DNA of 64,000 nucleotides from an uncultured Eubacterium sp. (GTDB lineage Bacteria; Bacillota; Clostridia; Lachnospirales; Lachnospiraceae): NCBI GenBank assembly GCA_900545725.1, contig URAI01000001.1, positions 73,437 to 137,436 on the forward strand, read 5' to 3'. Positions 26,793 to 35,405 of the stretch are shown in pieces. The notes beneath the pieces were generated by a model. The model had not been told where the DNA came from, made no database searches, and saw nothing but the letters and a program-made list of their open reading frames with translations. How positions within the stretch are numbered: the stretch's first letter is position 1; the number at the start of each line of letters is the position of its first letter. The position numbers were made by a program, and so were the translations under genes.

Positions 26793-27323
26793 TTATTTAG
26801 TTTTCTGTCTGTATGCCCAGAATTTGTTAATTATAAAATTAAGTGGTATCGATACTATCATATTGAGAAACCAGCCCATATTGCTTGAAAATGTTGCCTT
26901 ATCTCCAAGAAAACCAATATGTATTCTGGCAAAAAATGCAATGATTGGCTCACAATACTGTGCAATATCTATTACATTTACCCACAAGAATAATAATATA
27001 TTACTTAAAAATAATCCTGTAAATGCATATGCTGTATATGTCTTTAGTAAGGTCTTCCACCATACTCTGTGTTCGGCATTCTGATCTTCCTTGAATACAA
27101 ATACATTCTGTAACATAAATGCCCAGAATACACTTATAACCCAGCTTACAATACTTGCAAGCAGCCATATTCCCGGAAAAAATACCTGATTAAAAAGAAA
27201 GTATATAAGACCTGATACAATTGTATTCGATACACCTACAAGTCCAAACTTAATAAACTGTATAAATATACTCTTAAAGCTTTCTTTTTGCTTTTCTTCT
27301 TTTACCTGTTGATTATTGTCCAC
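26793..27323 (-). CDS. GtrA family membrane protein
   Basis: 176 residues starting at a GTG preceded by AAATGAGGATAAT. A charged N terminus is followed by four membrane helices, with 'FIKFGLVGVSNTIVSGLIYFLFN' first and 'NMIVSIPLNFIINKFWAYR' last, the GtrA/DPMS signature. GtrA proteins are thought to flip polyprenyl-phosphate sugars. It lies between rfbH and the YerE-like gene, tying the flippase to the CDP-sugar pathway. Confidence 0.85.
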   Translation of the reverse strand: MDNNQQVKEEKQKESFKSIFIQFIKFGLVGVSNTIVSGLIYFLFNQVFFPGIWLLASIVSWVISVFWAFMLQNVFVFKEDQNAEHRVWWKTLLKTYTAYAFTGLFLSNILLFLWVNVIDIAQYCEPIIAFFARIHIGFLGDKATFSSNMGWFLNMIVSIPLNFIINKFWAYRQKTK

Positions 27324-27350
27324 ATTATCCTCATTTCTGATGCTTTAAAA

Positions 27351-28688
27351 TTACTGATTCACAGCCTCAATAATTGTCTTAGCCATGTAATCAATCATCT
27401 CATCTGTCATTCCAGGATATACTCCTACCCAGAATGTATCATTCATGATTCTGTCTGTATTATCAAGTCCGCCTACTACTCTGTAGCCTTCGCCTGTAGC
27501 TCTCATCTCATCAAAGCATGGATGCTTGATCAAATTACCGGCAAAGAGGTTTCTTGTCTGTACTCCATGTCCTTCCACATATTCAACTACCTTGTTTCTG
27601 TCAAGACCTTCCTTAACTGTTATAAGGAATCCAAACCAGCTTGGACGTGAGTTTTCACATGGTACCGGTAATATTATCTTATCTTCAACTGCTTCAAGCG
27701 CTTTTCTTAATCTGTCAAAGTTATGTCTTCTTCTTTCAACAAATGAAGGGAACTTCTCTAACTGCGCTACACCTACGGCTGCCTGCATATCTGTTGCCTT
27801 TAGGTTATAGCCGAAATGTGAATATACATACTTGTGGTCATATCCTAATGGAAGCTCACCATACTGCTTGTCAAATCTGTGTCCGCACAGGTTATCCTTT
27901 CCTGATGGACATATACAGTCACGTCCCCAGTCCCTGAATGAACGGATGCACTTGTTAAGAAGTGGATTGTCAGTATATACGGCACCACCTTCACCCATTG
28001 TCATATGATGTGGTGGGTAGAAGCTTGATGTTCCTATATCACCAACTGTTCCTGTAAACTTCTCTTCTCCGTGGAATGTATACTTAGAACCGAGTGCATC
28101 ACAGTTATCCTCTACTAACCAGAGATTGTGCTTATCACAGAATTCCTTAACTGCTGTAAGGTCAAACGGATTGCCGAGTGTATGGGCTATCATTACTGCC
28201 TTAGTCTTATCTGATAATGCAGCCTCAAGCTTTGTAACATCAATATTATACTGTGGAATTGTAACATCTACAAATACCGGTACCGCGCCGTACTGTATTG
28301 CAGGTGTAACCGTTGTTGGAAATCCTGCTGCAACAGTTATAACCTCATCGCCTCTTTTTATTCTTCTGTCACCAAGAAGCGGTGATGTAAGTGCCATAAA
28401 TGCATTTAAGTTGGCTGATGAACCTGAATTGACTACAGATACATACTTAACATTAAGATATTCGCCGAACTTCTTTTCAAATTCATCTGTATAATGGCCT
28501 GCCGTAAGCCAGAACTCAAGTGCCGAATTAACGAGATTCTTCATCTCAGCACTGTCATATACACGGCTTGCATATGAGATTCTGTCACCCTCCTTATACT
28601 TCTTCTGATTATGATACTTCTTACAGTACTCATCTACTATGCCAAGTATCTCTTCTCTTGCTTCTAATTCATTCTTATTATCAAACAT
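27351..28688 (-). CDS. rfbH: CDP-4-dehydro-6-deoxyglucose 3-dehydrase (E1)
   Basis: 445 residues, close to the usual 437. It removes the C3 hydroxyl of CDP-4-keto-6-deoxyglucose using PMP and an iron-sulfur cluster. The normal PLP-lysine site of DegT-type enzymes is replaced by histidine (SFYPPHHMTMGEGG, His227/His228), the hallmark of E1. Cysteines at 258, 260 and 268 (C-x-C-x7-C) lie where the 2Fe-2S ligands are expected; E1 is described with four ligands, so the fourth is not obvious here. The partner reductase (E3, ddhD type) is not in the window. Confidence 0.93.
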   Translation of the reverse strand: MFDNKNELEAREEILGIVDEYCKKYHNQKKYKEGDRISYASRVYDSAEMKNLVNSALEFWLTAGHYTDEFEKKFGEYLNVKYVSVVNSGSSANLNAFMALTSPLLGDRRIKRGDEVITVAAGFPTTVTPAIQYGAVPVFVDVTIPQYNIDVTKLEAALSDKTKAVMIAHTLGNPFDLTAVKEFCDKHNLWLVEDNCDALGSKYTFHGEEKFTGTVGDIGTSSFYPPHHMTMGEGGAVYTDNPLLNKCIRSFRDWGRDCICPSGKDNLCGHRFDKQYGELPLGYDHKYVYSHFGYNLKATDMQAAVGVAQLEKFPSFVERRRHNFDRLRKALEAVEDKIILPVPCENSRPSWFGFLITVKEGLDRNKVVEYVEGHGVQTRNLFAGNLIKHPCFDEMRATGEGYRVVGGLDNTDRIMNDTFWVGVYPGMTDEMIDYMAKTIIEAVNQ

Positions 28689-28929
28689 GCGTGATAATCC
28701 TTTCTTTCACATAAATATATTTTATAGATTAATTAATATAAACTTATTATTGTACTGCTGACAAATGATTTTTAAGGAAATATCTCTTTATCAATGTCTT
28801 AAAAATGTCAGTCCGGATATTCTATAAAAACAACATTGCATAAATACAAATATTGTATAAAGGCAAATATTATATAAAGACAAATATACGGCAAAGACAT
28901 ATATTCTATGGTATACACATTAATACCGG
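28689..28929. other. Gap between rfbH and rfbG with degenerate AT repeats
   Basis: At about 28835-28910 there are four imperfect units of the kind AAAGACAAATAT / AAAGGCAAATAT. Nothing coding or clearly regulatory is seen. Confidence 0.3.
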
Positions 28930-29979
28930 CTATGCCTCAAAAAATTCTGCAATCTCATCATCCATAGTCTTTACTACATCTCCACCAGCTGCATAGACCT
29001 TTGCCCATTCAACCGACTTACCTATTGCCATATCAAAGTTCCAGCGTGGCTTCCAGTTAAATACAGTCTTTAACTTAGAGCAGTCTAACTTAAGGAAATT
29101 AGCCTCGTGAGGACCTCCATCATACTTATTAATCCACTTAAGACCCTCTCCCCACTTATTACAGAAGGTATCCACAAGATCTCCTGTTGTAATACAGTCA
29201 CTCTCATCAGGTCCCACATTATAAAAGCCCGCGTAACTCTTATCCCCATACTGCTTCATTGCTATTAAAAGATATGCCGCAAGCGGCTCTAATACATGCT
29301 GGTATGGTCTTGTCGAATGTGGATTACGGACAATTATATCCTCTTTCTTAATCGCTGCCCTTACACAGTCAGGTACAATTCTGTCATTGGCAAAATCACC
29401 ACCGCCTATAACATTGCCGGCTCTTGCTGTAGATACCGCAACTTCCATATCATTAAAAAATGAATTGATATAGCTGTGTGTTACAAGCTCTGAACAGGAC
29501 TTGCTGTTAGAATATGGGTCATAACCATCGAGTGGTTCATTCTCCCTGTAGCCCCATTCCCATTCATTATTCTTATATACCTTATCAGTTGTTACATTAA
29601 GAAATGACTTTACACATGGGTTAAGCCTTACACATTCGCATATATTAACTGTTCCCATTACATTAGTCTCATATGTGTATACCGGGTCTTTATACGAATC
29701 CCTTACTATAGGCTGGGCTGCAAGGTGAAATACAACCTCAGGCTGTGCCTTTTTAAATACTTCTTTAAGATGTGCAAGGTCTCTTATATCCCCTATTACA
29801 GAATCCATCTTATCCTCAACATCTGCCATGCCAAAAAGATTAGGCTCTGTAGGCGGTGTCAGTGAATATCCTGTCACCCTGGCTCCTGCATTAACAAGAA
29901 TTCTTGTAAGCCATGTTCCCTTAAAACCTGTATGTCCTGTTATAAGAACGCTCTTACCCTTATAAAAACTCAAGTCCAT
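28930..29979 (-). CDS. rfbG: CDP-glucose 4,6-dehydratase
   Basis: 349 residues. The extended SDR shows GHTGFKGTW at 15-23, Thr131-Asp132-Lys133 in the active site and Tyr156-x3-Lys160 (YSNSK). It converts CDP-glucose to CDP-4-keto-6-deoxyglucose, the second step of 3,6-dideoxyhexose formation. It is located between rfbF and rfbH in pathway order. Confidence 0.93.
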   Translation of the reverse strand: MDLSFYKGKSVLITGHTGFKGTWLTRILVNAGARVTGYSLTPPTEPNLFGMADVEDKMDSVIGDIRDLAHLKEVFKKAQPEVVFHLAAQPIVRDSYKDPVYTYETNVMGTVNICECVRLNPCVKSFLNVTTDKVYKNNEWEWGYRENEPLDGYDPYSNSKSCSELVTHSYINSFFNDMEVAVSTARAGNVIGGGDFANDRIVPDCVRAAIKKEDIIVRNPHSTRPYQHVLEPLAAYLLIAMKQYGDKSYAGFYNVGPDESDCITTGDLVDTFCNKWGEGLKWINKYDGGPHEANFLKLDCSKLKTVFNWKPRWNFDMAIGKSVEWAKVYAAGGDVVKTMDDEIAEFFEA

Positions 29980-30096
29980 AATTATCTCTCTTTCTTAATT
30001 CCATATTCTATAATTATGCCATGAGGATTAACAAATATTTTAACCCTCATATCTGATTATTATGTTATATAGTCCGATGCTTTATTTAATATCAGA

Positions 30097-30873
30097 TTAT
30101 TCCCATGACTTCCATGGCGCCTTGCCGGTCTGCCATAACTCTTCGAGCTTTTCCATCTCTCTTTTAGTATCCATGCACTGCCAGTAGCCGTTATGCTTAT
30201 ATGCCTTAAGTTCTCCTAACTTTGCACATGTCTCAAGTGGTTCTTTCTCAAATACTGTTGAATCTCCATCTATAAAGTCAAATATCTTTGGCTCTAATAC
30301 CATATATCCCGCATTAATTCTGCTTCCGTCAGAATCATTCTTCTCTCTGAATGAACGTATTGTATCATTATCGTCAATATCAAGTACACCGAATCTCTGG
30401 CCTACACTTACAGATGTCATTGTTGCTATCTTTCCATGCTTTTTATGAAATTCCACAAGGTCATTAATATTAACATCGCACACGCCATCTCCATATGTAA
30501 GCATGAATGTCTCATCTCCTACATACTTCTGTATTCTCTTTACACGTCCGCCTGTCATTGTATTAAGTCCTGTATCTACAAGTGTTACCTTCCATGGCTC
30601 TGAGAAATTATTGTGTACTGTCATCTTACCTCCATTTGCAAAGTCAAATGTAACATCAGAATTATGAAGTGCATAATCTGCAAACCATTCCTTTATCACA
30701 TACTGCTTATATCCGCAGCAGATAATAAAATCATTATATCCATAGTTAGAATATTCCTTCATAATATGCCATAAAATCGGCTTTCCACCTATCTCTATCA
30801 TTGGCTTTGGTTTTAAATGACTCTCTTCACTTATTCTCGTTCCAAATCCACCTGCAAGTAATACTACCTTCAT
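30097..30873 (-). CDS. rfbF: Glucose-1-phosphate cytidylyltransferase
   Basis: 258 residues, full length. LLAGGFGTR (5-13) and the following LKPKPMIEIGGKP loop are the nucleotidyltransferase signature, and 'GDGVCDVNI' is the metal-binding part. It makes CDP-glucose from CTP and glucose 1-phosphate, the first committed step of the CDP-sugar pathway. It is preceded by a plausible promoter (30983-31011). Confidence 0.94.
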   Translation of the reverse strand: MKVVLLAGGFGTRISEESHLKPKPMIEIGGKPILWHIMKEYSNYGYNDFIICCGYKQYVIKEWFADYALHNSDVTFDFANGGKMTVHNNFSEPWKVTLVDTGLNTMTGGRVKRIQKYVGDETFMLTYGDGVCDVNINDLVEFHKKHGKIATMTSVSVGQRFGVLDIDDNDTIRSFREKNDSDGSRINAGYMVLEPKIFDFIDGDSTVFEKEPLETCAKLGELKAYKHNGYWQCMDTKREMEKLEELWQTGKAPWKSWE

Positions 30874-30982
30874 CTTTAATCCTCATTTCTGTGCAATATA
30901 CTGCACCTTTTGCTCTGTCGCAATCAATGCTTATACATACATCTGCATACTGTCTGTTAAATATAACATGTATATCTGAATA

Positions 30983-31011
30983 AATATATCATAAATATAC
31001 TTTTTTTGCAA
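30983..31011 (-). promoter_or_regulatory. Possible promoter of the rfbFGH genes
   Basis: On the minus strand TTGCAA (31011-31006) and TATATT (30988-30983) are separated by 17 bp, about 110 bp before the rfbF start. The region is AT-rich, so chance matches are possible. Confidence 0.35.
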
Positions 31012-31012
31012 T

Positions 31013-31066
31013 AACCGCCAAAAGCAATTAATATATGTATGAACCGCCAAAAACAATTAATATATG
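31013..31066. repeat. 25-bp direct repeat, two copies
   Basis: AACCGCCAAAA, one variable base, then CAATTAATATATG occurs at 31013-31037 and 31042-31066, just after the stop of the first sigma-like gene and at the -35 side of the rfbF promoter. It could be a pair of binding sites. Confidence 0.4.
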
Positions 31067-31082
31067 CAGTCAATACGCATAA

Positions 31083-32825
31083 TTAATGTAATGCAGTTCC
31101 ATTTTTCTCATCAACAACAGTATCTGCCTGTGTCGGTGCTGACGTTGCCTGCGTCGGTGCATCTGTTGGTGCTGCTGTCGCCTGCGTATTACCTTCCGTT
31201 GCCTGCGTATTGCCTTCCGTTGCCTGCGTCGGTGCTGCTGTTGCCTGCGTTGGTGCTGCTGTCGCCTGCGTTGGTGCCTCTGTCGCCTGCGTATTGCTTT
31301 CGGTTGCCTGGGTATCAGAATCATTATCTGCCTGATTATTCTGCTGCTGCGATGTCCTTGTTGTGTTATTATTCTGTGCCTCTGTCTTAGCCTCAGTTGT
31401 CTTTTCTACCTGTTTAGCTGTCGTAGTCTGTTCTGTCTGTTTAGCCGCAGTTGTCTTCTGTGTTGACTTTTCTGTAGCCTTAGCTGTTGTCGATTCCTGT
31501 GTTGTGCTCTCCTGCTTCTTAGTTGATGTCTTAGTTTCTGCGGCAGTTACAGAATTACTTGTTGAACTAGATTTATTAAACACTCCGCTTGTTAAAAGTA
31601 TCACAATAAATACAACCACCGCAACTGATGGCACAACAATACTTAATATTTTAAGAATCTTATTGGTCTTTCCACTATTGACCAAGGAATCATCGTCTGC
31701 CATTCTGTCTCTTTTTACTGTCTTATTATCAGCTTCATCTTCATCATCTTCATCATCTTCATCTTCCGACAAATCCTCAAAGCCAAATAATCCTGCAAGT
31801 CCCTTTTTCTTGTCAGACTTATCATAATCAGCATCAGCTTCATCCTCATCAATATAATCAGCTTCTATATCCTTTGTCTTTGCTTTCTTTTCTGATTTAG
31901 GCGTATCATTTTTTAATTTATCCTCATTTAATTCAATCTCTGTATCATCTTTGCCGGTCTTATTTTCACTATTCTTTATTATATTATTAATATGCTCTTT
32001 ATTAATATTGACAAGAGTAGCGCCTAATGTATCATTGTTATTGTAATCAGGCTCTGACTTGATAGCATTAACTGCCGATACAATATCTTTATATCCTTCA
32101 TTTTCCGTATTAACTTCATCTACGGTATCATTTACTATAGCTGCTACTGCTGCCTTTATTGCAGCGATATCATCATTATCATCTTCACTGGCATATGACT
32201 TGACATTTTCTTTAATATCAGTGTCATTTTCTGATATAAGTTCAACCTCTTCATCTGTATTACCAAGTACTATTGCCTTGATTGCGGCAAGCTCACTTGT
32301 TATATATATCTTATCAACTTCAAGCAGTTCCTGTATCTCATCTATTGTAAAGCCCTCATAACAAAACATCTCAAAAAGAATTATCTGCCCCTTGCTAAGC
32401 TTTGAAAAAAATTCTTTGCCAAACATATATCTCTTTGGATTTGCAAGCGCATCATTATAATCTCTTACTTTTAATCTTAATTCATCATCATCATCAATAT
32501 GTGAATATTGATAATCAATATTGCCTGACCTATATGTAATTATCTGTCCATTTTCCCTGCATAGCAGCTCATATAAAGTAACAGTAGTAAATCCTGCTAT
32601 CCAAAGATGGATATCATCGTTGGTATCAATCTCATCAATCTGCTGAAGCATCCTTACAAACAACTTTTTAACCTTTTTTCTGCTTTCCTCCGCACTCTGA
32701 CATACCGGACGGACAAGATTATTTATCTCGTCAAATAAAAGCTCACATATTTCTTCGTAATTGCCGCCTTTTCCTGACTGTTCCCTTCGTATCAGCCTGA
32801 TAAGTCTTTCTTCTTTATTAGCCAT
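31083..32825 (-). CDS. Sigma-factor-like protein with transmembrane anchor and Thr/Gln/Ala-rich outer tail
   Basis: 580 residues from the ATG in TGATG that overlaps the stop of the GT4 gene. Residues 1-190 resemble sigma-70 family proteins, with a region-4-like helix-turn-helix in 'LSKGQIILFEMFCYEGFTIDEIQELLEVDKIYI'. There follow an acidic, low-complexity cytoplasmic part, one membrane segment (about 385-410, 'IVVPSVAVVVFIVILLTSGVF') and an outer tail with repeats of TQATAAP / TQATEGN. The domain homologous to the protein at 35406 is conserved, so this is a paired family. It could be a membrane-tethered regulator of the locus; DNA binding is not shown. Confidence 0.65.
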   Translation of the reverse strand: MANKEERLIRLIRREQSGKGGNYEEICELLFDEINNLVRPVCQSAEESRKKVKKLFVRMLQQIDEIDTNDDIHLWIAGFTTVTLYELLCRENGQIITYRSGNIDYQYSHIDDDDELRLKVRDYNDALANPKRYMFGKEFFSKLSKGQIILFEMFCYEGFTIDEIQELLEVDKIYITSELAAIKAIVLGNTDEEVELISENDTDIKENVKSYASEDDNDDIAAIKAAVAAIVNDTVDEVNTENEGYKDIVSAVNAIKSEPDYNNNDTLGATLVNINKEHINNIIKNSENKTGKDDTEIELNEDKLKNDTPKSEKKAKTKDIEADYIDEDEADADYDKSDKKKGLAGLFGFEDLSEDEDDEDDEDEADNKTVKRDRMADDDSLVNSGKTNKILKILSIVVPSVAVVVFIVILLTSGVFNKSSSTSNSVTAAETKTSTKKQESTTQESTTAKATEKSTQKTTAAKQTEQTTTAKQVEKTTEAKTEAQNNNTTRTSQQQNNQADNDSDTQATESNTQATEAPTQATAAPTQATAAPTQATEGNTQATEGNTQATAAPTDAPTQATSAPTQADTVVDEKNGTALH

Positions 32826-34015
32826 CAATGCACCTCCATGATACTATCAATAAAATCATTATATTTCTTAGCAATAACCTTATAATCATATTTTCCAGCT
32901 GTCTCATATGCTGCCGTAACATATTTATTATAAATGTTTTTATCATTTAATACAATGTTAATTCTATCTGCTATTTCCTTTATGTCTTTTTCTTCTGTAA
33001 GATAACCATTTATACCATCCTTAATAAGATCCGTTATTCCTCCTGAACGACTTGCAACCACCGGAAGTCCCGATGCAAATGCCTCAAGCATTACAAGCCC
33101 GAAACCCTCTTTATCACCATCTCTTGCCGTTATGCTCGGCATAACAAATATATCTGAAGATGCATATATATATCTTAACTGTTCATGTGTTTTGGCACCC
33201 ATAAACTGTATACACTTACACTGCTTCGCTGCACATACCTTCTCTGCCTGTCTTTCAAGCCCGGCTCTTAATGGTCCATTCCCCACTATTACAAGTATAG
33301 CTCCATCAATATAATTCATTGCATCAATAAGATATGCAACGCCTTTTTTTTCAGCAAGCCTGCCAACAAATAATATAACTTTCTTACCATTCTGGTTAAA
33401 ATAATTATCCTTATAAAACTGTTTTCCAAAATAAGAAGTGTCACAGCCCATTGATATTACAGCCTTATGTTTATTATCATATATTGAATCCATAACATTA
33501 AGCAATGGTTGTGATACCGCCGTAACACCTGCTGCCTTTTTCAAACACCTTCTCTTAAGCTTTAATAATAACCCCTTATTAAGCGATGTAACATCCGCCC
33601 CATGCCCTGTTACAATATATGGCTTATTTACAAATGACTGCACAATTCCCTGTGGTATAAGCCAGTTGGAATGTACTATATCATAATCATTTCTTAACTT
33701 AAACAGATTGTAAAATAAAGAAATAAAAAGCCAGGGTACTAACAGTGCCCTGGTCTTTTTCTGCTTTATTCTTGGTACAATAGCTCCAGGATAACAAAGT
33801 GTCTCTAATGAATGTATTGGAAAATAATGATATCTTATTACATTAACTCCCTCCAGCCTCTCTTTATCTGCTGCTCCCGGTGCAGCCGGCACCAATACCG
33901 TTACGTCTGCATACTCTTTCATCGCCTTGGCTATATCAAGTATAAATCTTGGCTCAGTATCATTTTCATAACGTGGAAATGTTGAACCTGTAATAAGTAA
34001 TCTTTTCTTTTTCAT
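32825..34015 (-). CDS. Glycosyltransferase family 4
   Basis: 396 residues from the ATG after AATGGAGATTATA. GT-B fold: 'HGADV' in the N-terminal domain and 'VGRLAEKKG' and 'EGFGLVMLEAFASGLPVVAS' in the donor domain, with the E-x7-E motif. It is a cytoplasmic transferase building the repeat unit; donor and linkage are unknown. It overlaps the sigma-like gene by one base. Confidence 0.85.
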   Translation of the reverse strand: MKKKRLLITGSTFPRYENDTEPRFILDIAKAMKEYADVTVLVPAAPGAADKERLEGVNVIRYHYFPIHSLETLCYPGAIVPRIKQKKTRALLVPWLFISLFYNLFKLRNDYDIVHSNWLIPQGIVQSFVNKPYIVTGHGADVTSLNKGLLLKLKRRCLKKAAGVTAVSQPLLNVMDSIYDNKHKAVISMGCDTSYFGKQFYKDNYFNQNGKKVILFVGRLAEKKGVAYLIDAMNYIDGAILVIVGNGPLRAGLERQAEKVCAAKQCKCIQFMGAKTHEQLRYIYASSDIFVMPSITARDGDKEGFGLVMLEAFASGLPVVASRSGGITDLIKDGINGYLTEEKDIKEIADRINIVLNDKNIYNKYVTAAYETAGKYDYKVIAKKYNDFIDSIMEVH

Positions 34016-34049
34016 TATAATCTCCATTCCACAGATATATATTTATATA

Positions 34050-35153
34050 TTAATCATTTTTAATATCATCTGAAATCTGTGAATCATCCTGTCTGCTGTC
34101 ATTCTTTATATATATAGTCTGTGTCTCATCAGAATCTGACACAACATTAAGTCTGTTAATCAGTCTTTCAGCAACAGCTATTTCATCATAATTAGCCTCA
34201 TCTCTTCCACTATCTTTATCATAATCCATCTTACGGACATGATACTGGATATCCTGTAATATCTTTCTATTAGCCGATATTACATCTCCTAACAAACCCA
34301 CTATTATAGTCTGAACACCCGCAAGGAGCATTGTACTTGCAAATATAAGCGACTGTGTATGTCCTGCTCCATCACCCATACACATAAATATAAAGTATCT
34401 TATAAAGAATGCCGACCCGATAAATGACAAAACAATACCTATCATAAAAAAGAAAAATAAAGGTCTATACATAAGATACGTCCTTATTATTGTAAGCATT
34501 GACTTCTTTATATACCCCCACATACTATGAAAAAGTCTTGATTTTCTAAGCTCAGGATTAGTTCTTATAGGCACAGACATAATGGCCATCTTTTCTCTGC
34601 CTGCCTGTACAATCGTCTCAAGTGTATATGTATAATCATTGATGACATTAATTCTTAATGCAGCATCTCTTGAATATGCCCTGAATCCACTCGGTGCATC
34701 CGGGATTCCCGTCTTACTTGCCTTTCTTACTACCCAGCTTCCAAAATGCTGCAGCTTCTTCTTAAGTGGTGAAAAATGTTCTGTATCATCAATAGGCCTT
34801 TCCCCAATAACTACGTGTGCCTTTTTATCCAAAATCGGACGTACAAGCGTCTCTATATCCGCTCCACAGTACTGGTTATCTGCATCAGTATTAACAATAA
34901 TATCTGCACCATTCTTAAGACATGCATCAAGCCCTGACATAAAGCCTTTAGCAAGTCCCTTATTACGTCTGAATCTTACGACATAATGTACTCCCCAGTT
35001 CTTGGCAACCTCTGCCGTATTATCACTGCTTCCATCATCTATAACGAGATATTCTATCTCATCTATCCCATCTATATGCTTTGGCAGATCATTTAATGTA
35101 ACCTCTAAAGTCTCTGCTTCATTATAACACGGTATCTGTATAATTAACTTCAT
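34050..35153 (-). CDS. GT2 glycosyltransferase with two C-terminal membrane helices
   Basis: 367 residues. The catalytic domain begins 'LIIQIPCYNEAETL', has 'DDGSSDNT' and 'NTDADNQY', and ends in two membrane helices (about 233-255 and 265-290), followed by a charged tail. It is of the DPM1/GtrB type but with a longer tail than the enzyme at 22572. It probably loads a sugar on undecaprenyl phosphate. A 30-codon ORF with a strong RBS precedes it. Confidence 0.8.
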   Translation of the reverse strand: MKLIIQIPCYNEAETLEVTLNDLPKHIDGIDEIEYLVIDDGSSDNTAEVAKNWGVHYVVRFRRNKGLAKGFMSGLDACLKNGADIIVNTDADNQYCGADIETLVRPILDKKAHVVIGERPIDDTEHFSPLKKKLQHFGSWVVRKASKTGIPDAPSGFRAYSRDAALRINVINDYTYTLETIVQAGREKMAIMSVPIRTNPELRKSRLFHSMWGYIKKSMLTIIRTYLMYRPLFFFFMIGIVLSFIGSAFFIRYFIFMCMGDGAGHTQSLIFASTMLLAGVQTIIVGLLGDVISANRKILQDIQYHVRKMDYDKDSGRDEANYDEIAVAERLINRLNVVSDSDETQTIYIKNDSRQDDSQISDDIKND

Positions 35154-35173
35154 TTTATCCCCATTTCTGCACT

Positions 35174-35266
35174 TTAATACTTAACTAAAGAATAATACAA
35201 CAATTCCCTGTTTATTTCAAGTATATTCCATAAAGTGAAATGTGTAATTACCAAAATCACATTCAT
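35174..35266 (-). CDS. Possible 30-residue leader peptide
   Basis: The ATG at 35266 is preceded by AAATGGAGATTAAT, the strongest start context used in this region. The frame encodes 30 hydrophobic and aromatic residues (beginning MNVILVITHFTLWN) and stops at 35174, 20 bp before the next gene. It lies directly after leader element copy C. It may be a leader peptide, a remnant of a displaced gene start, or chance. Confidence 0.3.
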   Translation of the reverse strand: MNVILVITHFTLWNILEINRELLYYSLVKY

Positions 35267-35273
35267 ATTAATC

Positions 35274-35398
35274 TCCATTTCTGAGTCAGATTTGGTTCTG
35301 CGATAAAGGCTGCTTTGTGACGCCTGCGGCACAAATAGCCAGTTCATTTATGAACTTTGGCAAATAATCTCATAAGCCTTATATTAATGGAATATAAT
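35274..35398 (-). promoter_or_regulatory. Structured leader element, copy C (truncated)
   Basis: It contains the GTTCAT/ATGAAC hairpin and the GGCT/TTTGTG hairpin with loop CCGCAGGC, almost identical to copy B. The second stem is cut after CCAAATCTGACT, and the GCCTGCGG strand is missing, so the pseudoknot cannot form. It runs directly into AAATGGAGAT and the 30-codon ORF. Confidence 0.5.
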
Positions 35399-35405
35399 AA
35401 TATTA

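Noticed and set aside
31363..31827. Plus-strand ORF of 154 codons rich in Val, Ser and Leu
   Set aside because: It is the antisense shadow of the low-complexity acidic and Thr/Gln-rich region of the sigma-like gene.
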